A stretch of DNA of 17,969 nucleotides from Microbacterium sp. (GTDB taxonomy: Bacteria; Actinomycetota; Actinomycetes; Actinomycetales; Microbacteriaceae), in the NCBI GenBank assembly GCA_029267645.1, contig JAJUIM010000009.1:1-17969 (forward strand), in the 5' to 3' direction. Within the stretch, counting starts at the first letter, position 1. Each line of letters starts with the position of its first letter. The notes beneath the pieces were generated by a model that had not been told where the DNA came from, did no database searches, and saw only the letters and a list, made by a program, of their open reading frames with translations. Of this stretch, positions 8,355 to 16,003 are shown piece by piece. Position numbers and translations under genes: made by a program.

Positions 8355-9373
8355 GGTGTGTTCACTTTCTGTCGGGTGGGGCGAAGGTTCTTCTTCGTCG
8401 TCGCGAGCCGGCGATCGAGCAGGGGGCCTGCGAGATCGGCGGCGAGATTTGCGAGGATCACGAGCAGCGCGCTGAAGAGCGTGGCGCCGACGATGATCGG
8501 CAGGTCGATCGTGCCGGTTGCGTCGAGAAGCAGCTGGCCCATGCCGGGCAGGCCGAACACGCGCTCGGTGATCACGGTGCCGCCGAGCAGGGCGCCCACG
8601 TCGAGCGCCGTGAGCGTCGTGACGGGCAGCGCGAGGTTGCGCAGGGCGTAGCGGTCGATGCGGCGCTCGCCGAGGCCCGCGGCGCGCGCCGTGCGCACGT
8701 AGTCGAGGCCGAGCTGCTCGATCATCGACGAGCGCACGAGCCGCGCGTACACGGCGCCGTTCAGCACGGCCAGCGTGATCCAGGGCAGCAGCAGGTGCAG
8801 GAACCAGTCGAGGGGATCGTCGGCGAAGGGCACGTAGCCGCCCGTCGGCAGCAGGTCGAACGAGAACGCGAAGGCGAGCAGCAGCAGGAGGCCGACGACG
8901 TACGACGGCGCCGACGCGGCGATGACCGCGCCGCCCGTGATCGCGCGGTCGATCAGGGATCCCTGTCGGCGCGCGGCGAGGGATCCGAGCGCGACGCCGA
9001 CGATCGTCTGCAGCACGATCGCGCCGAGCGCCACCGCGAACGACACGGGGAAGCGCTCGACGATGAGCGACGTGACCGACTGGTGCATCTGGAACGAGTA
9101 GCCGAGGCAGGGCGCGGCGCACTCGATCGCGACCGACTCGGATCCGAACGACCGGCCCGTGAAGATCGACGTCAGGAACGTCCACAGCTGCTGCCACCAC
9201 GGATCCGCGAAGCCCATGAAGGCGCGCGCCGCCTCGAGGTTCTCGGGGCTGCACGGCTTGCCGCACATCGAGAGGGCCGGATCCGCGGGGCCGAGGTAGA
9301 AGATCGCGAAGGTGAGGGCCGTCACGACGAGCAGGACGGCGATGCCGCGCACCAGGCGCACGAGATGCGTCAT
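8351..9373 (-). CDS. ABC transporter permease, DppB type
   Basis: A 340-residue inner-membrane permease. The first membrane helix is at about residues 8-28, followed by the long external loop of DppB proteins. That loop carries two Cys-x3-Cys pairs (C37/C41 in CGKPC and C85/C89 in CAAPC), which could form disulfides outside the cell. The EAA loop is at about 223-250 (LDYVRTARAAGLGERRIDRY then LRNLALP). The ATG at 9373 is chosen because it begins right at the first helix, overlaps the upstream permease stop by four bases and has an AAAGG ribosome-binding site. The reading frame continues upstream without a stop, but that extension overlaps the DppC-type gene and is not coding. Confidence 0.94.
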   Translation of the reverse strand: MTHLVRLVRGIAVLLVVTALTFAIFYLGPADPALSMCGKPCSPENLEAARAFMGFADPWWQQLWTFLTSIFTGRSFGSESVAIECAAPCLGYSFQMHQSVTSLIVERFPVSFAVALGAIVLQTIVGVALGSLAARRQGSLIDRAITGGAVIAASAPSYVVGLLLLLAFAFSFDLLPTGGYVPFADDPLDWFLHLLLPWITLAVLNGAVYARLVRSSMIEQLGLDYVRTARAAGLGERRIDRYALRNLALPVTTLTALDVGALLGGTVITERVFGLPGMGQLLLDATGTIDLPIIVGATLFSALLVILANLAADLAGPLLDRRLATTKKNLRPTRQKVNTP

Positions 9374-10308
9374 CGGCGGGCCTTTCTCGGGTCGAGTGCG
9401 TCTCGCACGGCGTCGCCTACGATGTTGAACGCGAACGTCACGACGAACAGCGCGCCGGCGGGGAAGAGCAGGAACATCGGATCCACGGTCACCCACGCGA
9501 TCGCGTCGCCGATCGAGCGGCCCCACGACGGCGTCGGAGGCAGCACGCCGACGCCGAGGAACGACAGCGTCGCCTCGGCGCTGATGCGGCCGGGCAGCGA
9601 GATGCACGAGAAGACGATGATCGTCGCCGTGACGTTCGGCAGCACCTGGTGGCGGAACACGTGCCAGAAGCGCGCGCCCATGACCCGCGAGGCCGTCACG
9701 TACGGCTGCCGCACGACGACGCGCGTCTCGGCCGCGACAACGCGGGCGATGCCGGGCCACCCGAAGAAGCCGATGACGCCGATGAGCAGCAGCTCGCGCG
9801 GCGCATCGAGCGGGAAGATCGCCGACAGCGCGATCGCGAAGATGAGGAACGGGAAGCCGAGGGTGACGTCGGTCGCGAAGCCCACGACGCGCTCGGCGAT
9901 GCCGCCTCGCGCGCCCGCCACGATGCCGAGCACGACGCCGATGACGGTCGCGACGAGCGTCGCGGCCAGGCCGATGAGCAGCGAGGTGCGCGCGCCGTGC
10001 ACGACGAGCGAGAACAGGTCGCGGCCCGTGCCGGGCTCGACGCCGAACCAGTGCTCGGCGCTGATGCCGCCGAACGGTCCGAGCGGCGCCGTGTCGGGGC
10101 CGAGCGCGTCGGGGTCGTAGCTGTACGGATCGTTGCCCGACAGCCCGCTGAGCAGCGGCGCGAAGACTGCGGCGAGCACGCTCACGACGATGACGATCGA
10201 CGCGGCGAGCGGCACGGGGCGTCGCAGCTGGCGCCACACCTCGGAGCGGCGCGCGGGCTCCTCGAACGCCGCAGGGGCGTCCTGGCCCGTCACCTCCTGA
10301 GTGGTCAT
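9370..10308 (-). CDS. ABC transporter permease, DppC type
   Basis: A 312-residue permease and first gene of the peptide-importer operon. A short cytoplasmic tail of about 30 residues precedes helix 1 (about 33-54). The family motif FGVEPGTGRDLFSLVVHGAR (88-107) corresponds to the conserved GTD-GRD-SR-GAR block of DppC proteins. The EAA loop is at about 205-225 (ASRVMGARFWHVFRHQVLPN). The ATG at 10308 follows a GAGGGAG site about 11 bases upstream. Its stop overlaps the DppB-type start (ATGA, 9370-9373), giving the four-gene order DppC, DppB, receptor, ATPase. It diverges from the TauE/SafE gene across 138 bases, in which I could not find a convincing minus-strand promoter. Confidence 0.93.
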   Translation of the reverse strand: MTTQEVTGQDAPAAFEEPARRSEVWRQLRRPVPLAASIVIVVSVLAAVFAPLLSGLSGNDPYSYDPDALGPDTAPLGPFGGISAEHWFGVEPGTGRDLFSLVVHGARTSLLIGLAATLVATVIGVVLGIVAGARGGIAERVVGFATDVTLGFPFLIFAIALSAIFPLDAPRELLLIGVIGFFGWPGIARVVAAETRVVVRQPYVTASRVMGARFWHVFRHQVLPNVTATIIVFSCISLPGRISAEATLSFLGVGVLPPTPSWGRSIGDAIAWVTVDPMFLLFPAGALFVVTFAFNIVGDAVRDALDPRKARR

Positions 10309-10407
10309 CAGCCCATTCTCCCTCGTGCCCTTCGCGGGGGTCTCGCTCGGCCGCCCGCGCGGCACGGACTTCATCTTCCGTCCGGCCCCGCGCTCGCGCC
10401 AAACCCG

Positions 10408-10420
10408 CGCGTAACACGCG
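10408..10420. promoter_or_regulatory. Short inverted repeat in the divergent intergenic region
   Basis: CGCGT-AAC-ACGCG is a perfect 5-base inverted repeat with a 3-base spacer. It overlaps the candidate -35 of the TauE/SafE promoter and lies 100 bases upstream of the DppC-type start, so a regulator bound there could affect both directions. In GC-rich DNA a 5-base repeat can arise by chance. Confidence 0.25.
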
Positions 10421-10446
10421 TCATACTGGCGAACTAGGCTGAGCCG
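10411..10446 (+). promoter_or_regulatory. Candidate leaderless promoter of the TauE/SafE gene
   Basis: GTAACA (10411-10416, 4 of 6 matches to TTGACA) and TAGGCT (10435-10440) are separated by 18 bases. Only six bases lie between the -10 box and the GTG at 10447, which puts the expected transcription start on the start codon itself. There is no Shine-Dalgarno sequence. The same geometry recurs before the next gene. Confidence 0.6.
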
Positions 10447-11223
10447 GTGCCAGATCTCGACCTGCTGACCCTCGTGCTGCTCATCGGCGCGGGATTCGTC
10501 GCCGGGTGGGTCGACGCGGTCGTGGGCGGCGGCGGGCTCGTGCAGCTGCCCGCCATCTTGCTCGTCCCCGGCATCTCGCCGCTGCAGGCGCTCGCGACGA
10601 ACAAGGTCGCGAGCATCATGGGCACCTCGGTCGCGGCCGTCACGTTCGCCCGGCGGGTGCCGGCGGATCCGCGCACGACCGTGCCCCTTGCGGGCATGGC
10701 GCTCGGCGGCGCCGTGATCGGCGCCGTCATCGCGTCGTACATTCCTGAAGAGGCATTCACGCCGATCATCCTCGTCGTGCTCATCGCCGTCGGGGCATTC
10801 ACCATCTTCAAACCGCAGCTCGGGGTGCACGCGAAGCGGAGGTGGCATGGCTGGAAGCACGTCGTGGGCGCGGGCGCGATCGGCCTCGCGATCGGCACCT
10901 ACGACGGCGCGCTCGGGCCCGGCACGGGCAGCTTCTTCGTGATCCTGCTCGTGAGCGTGCTCGGCTACGCCTTCATGCCCGCCTCGGCCCTCGCGAAGAT
11001 CGCGAACTTCTGCACGAACCTCGGGGCGCTGCTCTTCTTCGTGCCGGCGGGCCACGTGATCTGGGGCCTCGGCCTTGCGGTCGGCGCCGCGAACCTCGTA
11101 GGCGGCTACCTCGGCGCGCGCATGGCCGTCTCGCGCGGAAACCGCTTCGTGCGGATCGTGTTCATCGTCGTCATCGTCGCGCTGATCCTGAAACTCAGCT
11201 TCGACCTCGTGAGCGGCTCCTGA
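10447..11223 (+). CDS. TauE/SafE-family membrane permease
   Basis: A 258-residue, highly hydrophobic protein with about seven to eight membrane segments. The N-terminal half has the family signature [20 protein letters not shown], then [17 protein letters not shown]; the second half repeats the pattern with [14 protein letters not shown] and [18 protein letters not shown]. TauE/SafE proteins export sulfite, sulfoacetate or other small sulfur- or carbon-containing anions; many are uncharacterised. The GTG start at 10447 is preferred because a TAGGCT -10 box ends six bases before it, implying a leaderless message. The following cysteine-synthase-like gene begins 33 bases after the stop, so a sulfur-related role is plausible. 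Family membership is firm; the substrate is unknown. Confidence 0.92.
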   Translation: MPDLDLLTLVLLIGAGFVAGWVDAVVGGGGLVQLPAILLVPGISPLQALATNKVASIMGTSVAAVTFARRVPADPRTTVPLAGMALGGAVIGAVIASYIPEEAFTPIILVVLIAVGAFTIFKPQLGVHAKRRWHGWKHVVGAGAIGLAIGTYDGALGPGTGSFFVILLVSVLGYAFMPASALAKIANFCTNLGALLFFVPAGHVIWGLGLAVGAANLVGGYLGARMAVSRGNRFVRIVFIVVIVALILKLSFDLVSGS

Positions 11224-11255
11224 CACCCCTCGAGCGCGAGAACTACGCTCGGAAC
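11220..11255 (+). promoter_or_regulatory. Candidate leaderless promoter of the PLP-enzyme gene
   Basis: CTGACA (11220-11225, 5 of 6 matches to TTGACA) overlaps the TauE/SafE stop codon. After an 18-base spacer comes TACGCT (11244-11249), then six bases and the ATG at 11256. The start site would coincide with the ATG, and there is no Shine-Dalgarno sequence. Both here and upstream of 10447 the -10 box sits in the sequence GAACTANGCT. Confidence 0.68.
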
Positions 11256-12332
11256 ATGACCGATCGACGTGCCTGGGTGAGCCATGCCGTGGGCCTGCTG
11301 GAGGCCGACGCGAACCGCAGCGCCGACACGCATCTGCACGTCTTCCCGCTGCCGCCCGAGTGGGGCATCGACCTGTACCTGAAGGACGAGTCGGTGCATC
11401 CGACCGGCTCGCTCAAGCACCGCCTCGCGCGGTCGCTGCTGCTGTACGGGCTCGTGGGCGGGCAGATCGGGCCCGACACCGTGCTCGTCGAGGCATCGAG
11501 CGGCTCGACGGCCGTCAGCGAGGCGTACTTCGCGCGCATGCTCGGCCTCGAGTTCATCACGGTCGTGCCGCGCTCGACGAGCCCCGAGAAGATCGAGCTC
11601 ATCGAATTCGCGGGCGGCCGCTGCCACTTCGTCGACGAGCCGCTCGAGGTGTACGCCGAGGCCGAGCGCCTGGCTGCCGAGCGCGGCGGGCACTACCTCG
11701 ACCAGTTCACGTACGCCGAGCGGGCGACCGACTGGCGCGGCAACAACAACATCGCCGACAGCGTCTTCCAGCAGCTGCGCCGCGAGCGCTTCCCCGTGCC
11801 GACGTGGATCGTCGTCGGCGCTGGCACGGGCGGCACGAGCGCGACCTTCGGGCGCTACGTGCGCTATCATCGGCACGACACGCGCGTCGCGGTTGTCGAC
11901 CCCGAGGGATCCGCCTTCTTCGACGCGTGGCGCACGGGCGACCGTGCGTACGCGACAGGCCGCGCGAGCCGCATCGAGGGCATCGGCCGTCCGCGCGTCG
12001 AGGCGTCGTTCGTCCCGACCGTCGTCGACGAGATGATGCGTATTCCTGACGCGGAATCCATCGCCGCGATCCGCCTGCTGCGCGATCGCACGCTGCACTG
12101 GGCGGGCGGATCCACGGGCACGAACCTCGCGGGCGCCTTCCGCCTCATCGCAGGAATGCTCGCGCGCGGCGAGCGCGGATCCGTCGTGACGCTCATCTGC
12201 GACGGCGGTGCGCGGTACGCCGGCACCTACTATGACGACGCGTGGATCGCGGCGCACGGCATGCAGCTCGCGCCGTACCGCGCTCGCATGGATCGGTTCC
12301 TCGAGACGGGGGAGTGGAGCGACGATGTCTGA
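11256..12332 (+). CDS. PLP-dependent cysteine synthase family protein (CysK2-like)
   Basis: A 358-residue soluble enzyme of fold-type II. The PLP lysine is K54 in HPTGSLKHR. The substrate loop [11 protein letters not shown] is at about 80-90, with the cofactor-phosphate glycine loop GTGGT at 190-194 and a Ser near the C terminus (CDGGARY region). The N-terminal block with [14 protein letters not shown] is characteristic of the actinobacterial group that includes mycobacterial CysK2, which makes S-sulfocysteine from O-phosphoserine and thiosulfate; it is distinct from CysK and cystathionine beta-synthase. The exact reaction is inferred. The ATG at 11256 is chosen over upstream in-frame extensions, which would run inside the TauE/SafE gene, because of the leaderless promoter. 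The stop overlaps the ThrE-type start by eight bases. Confidence 0.88.
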   Translation: MTDRRAWVSHAVGLLEADANRSADTHLHVFPLPPEWGIDLYLKDESVHPTGSLKHRLARSLLLYGLVGGQIGPDTVLVEASSGSTAVSEAYFARMLGLEFITVVPRSTSPEKIELIEFAGGRCHFVDEPLEVYAEAERLAAERGGHYLDQFTYAERATDWRGNNNIADSVFQQLRRERFPVPTWIVVGAGTGGTSATFGRYVRYHRHDTRVAVVDPEGSAFFDAWRTGDRAYATGRASRIEGIGRPRVEASFVPTVVDEMMRIPDAESIAAIRLLRDRTLHWAGGSTGTNLAGAFRLIAGMLARGERGSVVTLICDGGARYAGTYYDDAWIAAHGMQLAPYRARMDRFLETGEWSDDV

Positions 12333-13890
12333 TCGCAGCCGCGGATTCAGCTTCATGGGCGGCATCCGCCGCGCCCTCTGGAGCGACCCCTCGCGCCGTC
12401 GCATGACGGAGCAGATGCCCATCCTCGACGATGCGCTGGCGCAGAGCATCCTCGACCTCGCGATGCGCGTCGCCGAGGTCATGCTGTCGATCGGCGCGAG
12501 CGCCAAGGAGGTCACATTCGCGGCGCTGCGGATCACGACGGCGTACGGCCTGAAGAGCGTGCACGTCAACGTCACCTTCAACGCCGTCATTCTCTCTGAT
12601 CACCGCAACGGCACTCGGCTGCCGATCACGCTCATGCGCGTCGTGCACTCGGCGGTCCCCGACCACGCGAAGCTGCAGCGCCTGCAGGCGCTCGTGCACG
12701 AGATCGAGGCGGGCATGCCGCTGCAGGAGGCGATCACCGACTTCCACAAGATCCGCCGCACGCCGTTCATGTACCGCACGGGCGTCATCGTCGCGGTGCA
12801 GACCCTGCTCGGCCCCGCCGTCGCGCTCATGTACGGCGTGAGCTGGTTCGCGGTGCTCGCCGTGCTCGTCGCGTCGCTCGGCGTCTCGCTCACGCAACTC
12901 GGGCTCACGAAGGCGCGCGTGCCGCTGTTCTTCACGCAGGCGGGCGGCGCGATCGTGCTCATCGCGATCACAGGCGGCTTCTCGTGGCTCGCGTCGATGG
13001 GCGTCGAGCCGTTCCAGGGAGTGAGCCCCACGGTCGTGGTCGCGTCGGGCATCGTGCTCATGCTCGCGGGGCTCGCAGTCGTCGGCGCAGCGCAAGACGC
13101 GATCGACGGCTTCTCGCTCACGGCGGGTGGGCGCATCCTCGACCTCGCCGTTATGACGATGGGCCTCGTCGTCGGCATCCTCGTCGGCCTCGAGGGCGCG
13201 CGCCAGCTCGGCTTCGGCATCCCCATGCCGAGCGACCCGATTCCCTACGGCTCGGTGCCGGGCCAGCTCGCGGGATCCGTGCTCATCGCGGTCGCCGTCG
13301 CGATCCTCAACGGCTCGGGCATCAGCATCATCGCCGTGAGCGCCCTCCTCGGCGCCGTCGCGTGGGCCGGCTGGTACACGCTCGGCATCGTCGACGGCAT
13401 CCCCGCGGCGGGCGCCGTGTTCGGCGGCGCGCTGCTTGCGAGCTTCGTCGGATCCGTCGTCGCCGACCGTCTCTCCGTGCCGTCGATCGCCGTGACGACG
13501 GCCGCCATGATCCCCATGGTGCCCGGATCCGCCGTGTTCCGCGGCCTGCTCGGCTTCGTGAGCGCGGACGGCGACATGGCGCTGTTCATGCGCGCCTTCG
13601 ACACGCTCTTCTCGGCGGCCATGATCAGCATCGGCCTCGCGGCCGGCGCGACGCTCGGCCTCATGCTCGGCTCGCCGCTCAGGGCGCGGATCGGCGGCCA
13701 CGGCGTGCGCCTGCGCGCCAAGGCCCGGCCTGTTTCGGCCGCGGGCGGCACGGCGGCGTTCGAGATCATCCGCACCGAGCAGGTCGAGACGCCCGAGATG
13801 TCGGTCGAAGACACCGAGCCGGCGGCCGAGACGAGCGATCCGCACCCCATCACGAAGCCCTACGACCCGCAGCGCGACGGGCCGGCGTAG
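12325..13890 (+). CDS. ThrE-family threonine/serine exporter
   Basis: A 521-residue membrane protein. Residues about 35-150 form the soluble N-terminal domain of this family ([20 protein letters not shown], then [18 protein letters not shown] and RVVHS). About ten hydrophobic segments follow from about 150 to 465. The last about 55 residues are a polar, acidic, proline-rich tail, probably disordered. Corynebacterium ThrE is a similar size and exports L-threonine and L-serine. The start ATG overlaps the previous gene's stop (ATGTCTGA, 12325-12332), with GGAG five bases upstream, so translation is coupled to the cysteine-synthase-like enzyme. That coupling suggests export of its amino-acid substrate or product, such as a serine, cysteine or S-sulfocysteine analogue; this is inference. 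Confidence 0.92.
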   Translation: MSDRSRGFSFMGGIRRALWSDPSRRRMTEQMPILDDALAQSILDLAMRVAEVMLSIGASAKEVTFAALRITTAYGLKSVHVNVTFNAVILSDHRNGTRLPITLMRVVHSAVPDHAKLQRLQALVHEIEAGMPLQEAITDFHKIRRTPFMYRTGVIVAVQTLLGPAVALMYGVSWFAVLAVLVASLGVSLTQLGLTKARVPLFFTQAGGAIVLIAITGGFSWLASMGVEPFQGVSPTVVVASGIVLMLAGLAVVGAAQDAIDGFSLTAGGRILDLAVMTMGLVVGILVGLEGARQLGFGIPMPSDPIPYGSVPGQLAGSVLIAVAVAILNGSGISIIAVSALLGAVAWAGWYTLGIVDGIPAAGAVFGGALLASFVGSVVADRLSVPSIAVTTAAMIPMVPGSAVFRGLLGFVSADGDMALFMRAFDTLFSAAMISIGLAAGATLGLMLGSPLRARIGGHGVRLRAKARPVSAAGGTAAFEIIRTEQVETPEMSVEDTEPAAETSDPHPITKPYDPQRDGPA

Positions 13891-13893
13891 GCC

Positions 13894-14964
13894 TCAGACG
13901 CCGACGGCGAAGGTGCGCTCGGGCGGCGGGCCCCCGACCTCGAGGTCGAGGTCGGGGGTGTTCTGGATGCCCTCGAAGATGACCGACGGGTTCACGAGGC
14001 CCTCCGTGTAGACCCTGTCGTCGGTGTGCACCGAGGTGACGTCGAAGAACGGCTCGAAGACGCCCGTCGTGAGGAAGCCGAGCATACGGGTGTTGTGCCC
14101 CGCGATCGCGAAGCTGTGCACGGTGCCGGCTGGGGCGTGCAGGAAGTCGCCCTCCGTCAGCAGCACCTCCTCGCCGTTGACCCACAGCCACACGCGGCCC
14201 GACAGGCAGAGGAAGTTCTCGGTGTGCAGCCGGTGGAAGTGGCGGATGATGTACGGCTGCGGCGCTGCGAGCGTGTCGACCGAGAAGTAGCGGCCGCCCG
14301 TGTTGCGGGGGCGCGTGACATAGGTGTTGAGCGCGTCGGGCCATGCGCGGTGGTCGCCCTCGAGGCTGCGGAGGACATACGGATCCGCGCCCGGCGGCAG
14401 CGCGTCGTCCGCCGCGTCGCGGGGATCCGCGGACGGCAGCGCGAGGCGCGTCGCGTTCGCGGGGAGGATGAGCGCGTCGTCTGCGGGCCGCGCCGAGTAG
14501 ATGTGCGCGGCCGTGCCGCGCGCGGAGGCGAGGAGCGCGTCGAGCGCGCCGCCCGGCGCCGAGAAGAGAAACAGGCGCGAACCCTCGGTGCGCATGCGGT
14601 AGCCGAACAGTACGCCATCGGGCACGACGACTGAGTCGCCGCGGCCGAGCAGGCGGCTCTCGACGGGCGCGTCGTCGCCCGGGGCGGTGCCGAGCCACAC
14701 CTGCACGAGGCCGTCGATCACGACGAACGTGCGGTGCGCGTCGGGCAGCGCGTGCAGGGGCGACTCGGCGCCGCGGCGGCCGCGGATGTAGGCGGCGTCG
14801 AAGGCCCCGCCCGAGTCGCTGCCGCGCGCGATCACGGTCCACAGCTGGCCGGCCGTCTCGAACGACAGCCCTTCGCCGCTCGCGACCGTGTACGGCACGG
14901 GCTCGCCCGGCAGGACGCCCCGCACGAGGCGCATCGCGCCGATCTCGTCGGTCGAGTAGGTCAT
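13894..14964 (-). CDS. Quercetin 2,3-dioxygenase-type bicupin
   Basis: A 356-residue two-domain cupin, similar in length and order to Bacillus subtilis QdoI (337 residues), which opens the flavonol C ring and releases CO. The C-terminal cupin keeps the full metal set: H242, H244 and E249 in HFHRLHTE, and H283 in GTVHSF, followed by GVFEPFF as in QdoI. The N-terminal cupin has lost it: the H-x-H-x4-E motif reads HALPDAHR (71-78), and the second-motif His is F120. So only one metal site is expected. The start at 14964 has a strong GAAGGAG site and overlaps the esterase stop (ATGA, 14961-14964). The substrate could be a flavonol or another aromatic; the homology is clear, the specificity is not. 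Confidence 0.87.
   Translation of the reverse strand: MTYSTDEIGAMRLVRGVLPGEPVPYTVASGEGLSFETAGQLWTVIARGSDSGGAFDAAYIRGRRGAESPLHALPDAHRTFVVIDGLVQVWLGTAPGDDAPVESRLLGRGDSVVVPDGVLFGYRMRTEGSRLFLFSAPGGALDALLASARGTAAHIYSARPADDALILPANATRLALPSADPRDAADDALPPGADPYVLRSLEGDHRAWPDALNTYVTRPRNTGGRYFSVDTLAAPQPYIIRHFHRLHTENFLCLSGRVWLWVNGEEVLLTEGDFLHAPAGTVHSFAIAGHNTRMLGFLTTGVFEPFFDVTSVHTDDRVYTEGLVNPSVIFEGIQNTPDLDLEVGGPPPERTFAVGV
13931..13958. terminator. Perfect 13-base inverted repeat at the ThrE/cupin convergent junction
   Basis: CCCCCGACCTCGA (13931-13943) and TCGAGGTCGGGGG (13946-13958) are perfect complements separated by GG. The hairpin starts 40 bases past the ThrE stop and lies inside the cupin's final codons (PDLDLEVGGP). 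The genes are only 3 bases apart, so any terminator must be within coding sequence. No T tract follows; a terminator function is inferred from position and stability. Confidence 0.55.
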
Positions 14965-15929
14965 GGGCGTTCTCCTTCGGGTCGGGCGCGCAGTCGGGTG
15001 CGCAGGAAGTCGTCGATCGTCTCGAAGCCGAACCGGCCGGGCTCGTCGACGCCGGAGGTCGTGCGGCGGCGCGCGGGCGCCCACACCTTGGCCTCGAGCC
15101 GGCCGTCGTCCATGACGTCGCTCAGGCCGGCTTCCATGCGTCCGCCGGGGTTGAGGAAGCCGTGCTTGTAGCCGTCGAGCAGGAACAGCTCGGCGTCGGC
15201 GCCCGCGGCCTCGAGCGCCTCGAACAGCCGCACGCTTTGGTCGGGCCGCACGGCGACGTCGGCCGTGCCGTGCGCGATCTGAAACGGCGGCAGGCCTGGC
15301 GCCTCGCGCAGGTGGGTCGTGGGATCCGCGCTCGCCGCCAGCGCGGGGTGCTCCCTGGGCACGCCGCCCAGCAGGCGCGACTCGGGGAAGGCGGCCGGAT
15401 CCGCGCCGGGCCTCGCATCGCTCGCGTCGTCGACGATGCGGGCGAGGTCGACGGGCGGATACGCGGCGGCGACGGCCTGCACGGCCGCGCTCGGGGCGCC
15501 GGGGACGGGATCCTCGCCCTCCCAGCGCGCGACGTGCCCCGTCGCGCCAGCGAGCGCCGCGAGGTGTGCGCCCGCCGAGGATCCCCACAGCCCGATGCGC
15601 TCGGGGTCGAGGTTCCAGCGGTCGGCGTGCGAGCGCAGGAAGCGCACGGCCTCGCGCACGTCGATGATCTGGGCGGGGAAGCGGGCCTCGGGGGAGAGGC
15701 GGTACTCGATGCTCGCGTACGCGAGGCCCGTGCGCCGCGCGCGCTCGTCGAGATCGGGCGCGAGCGTGCGATCCCCCGTGAACCAGCCGCCGCCGTGCAG
15801 CCAGATGACGACCGGCACGGGCCCGCCGTCCGCTGCGCGGCCGGGCAGCGTGAGGTCGAGCAGCAGCTCGCCCGACGGGCGGGAGGCGTAGGCGACGTCG
15901 CGGTGGTGGCTCACGGGCATGTCGGTCAT
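14961..15929 (-). CDS. Alpha/beta-hydrolase esterase (hormone-sensitive-lipase / BD-FAE-like)
   Basis: A 322-residue serine hydrolase, predicted cytoplasmic as there is no signal peptide. Oxyanion-hole motif HGGGW is at 45-49, nucleophile S118 in GSSAG (116-120), the acid is probably D224 in HGTADVAV, and the catalytic His is 256 in GYKHGF. The early YRLSPEARFPAQ segment is typical of carboxylesterases acting on small esters. It is first in a two-gene operon and overlaps the bicupin dioxygenase by ATGA. Quercetin dioxygenases yield a depside ester that needs an esterase, so the pairing makes biochemical sense. ATG 15929 is chosen (GGGAAAG five bases upstream); an ATG at 15920 is the alternative. 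The frame stays open upstream but runs into the lysR gene on the other strand. Confidence 0.9.
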   Translation of the reverse strand: MTDMPVSHHRDVAYASRPSGELLLDLTLPGRAADGGPVPVVIWLHGGGWFTGDRTLAPDLDERARRTGLAYASIEYRLSPEARFPAQIIDVREAVRFLRSHADRWNLDPERIGLWGSSAGAHLAALAGATGHVARWEGEDPVPGAPSAAVQAVAAAYPPVDLARIVDDASDARPGADPAAFPESRLLGGVPREHPALAASADPTTHLREAPGLPPFQIAHGTADVAVRPDQSVRLFEALEAAGADAELFLLDGYKHGFLNPGGRMEAGLSDVMDDGRLEAKVWAPARRRTTSGVDEPGRFGFETIDDFLRTRLRARPEGERP

Positions 15930-15977
15930 TCTTTCCCGCCGGGGCGGGCTCGCGCATGCGCGCGGCGGCGAGAAGTT

Positions 15978-16003
15978 CCGAACGATCATTCGGCCTGCCC
16001 GAA
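15978..16003. promoter_or_regulatory. LysR-type binding region between esterase and regulator
   Basis: Three alternating half-sites occur in 26 bases: CCGAA (15978-15982), TTCGG (15989-15993) and CCGAA (15999-16003). The first two form CCGAAcgatcaTTCGG, a 16-base palindrome with one mismatched pair. The last two form TTCGG-N5-CCGAA, which contains TCGG and CCGA arms in an exact T-N11-A arrangement (T15990 to A16002), the classical LysR recognition pattern. It is placed 49-74 bases before the esterase start and 57 before lysR. Confidence 0.6.

Noticed and set aside
6762..8651. Long plus-strand open frame opposite the peptide-binding lipoprotein (over 600 codons)
   Set aside because: It is dominated by Arg, Ala, Gly and Val with no domain pattern and mirrors the third-position GC of the real minus-strand gene. 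Similar antisense frames occur opposite most genes here.
8355..9266. Continuation of the lipoprotein frame upstream of 8354, which would make an 860-residue protein
   Set aside because: The upstream part overlaps the DppB-type gene, is Arg/Pro/Ala-rich without motifs, and a proper lipoprotein signal peptide starts at 8354.
8336..10120. Plus-strand open frame of almost 600 codons opposite the two peptide permeases
   Set aside because: Composition is low-complexity Arg/Glu/His-rich, typical of an antisense shadow in high-GC DNA; the minus-strand genes have clear family motifs and exact overlaps.
15935..15948. CCCGCC-GG-GGCGGG hairpin just before the esterase start
   Set aside because: The 2-base loop is too tight and such repeats are common by chance at this GC; no evidence it acts as a riboswitch or attenuator.
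15951..15962. CGCGCATGCGCG palindrome in the esterase/lysR intergenic region
   Set aside because: Alternating CG palindromes are expected often at this composition; the CCGAA/TTCGG sites nearby fit a LysR regulator better.
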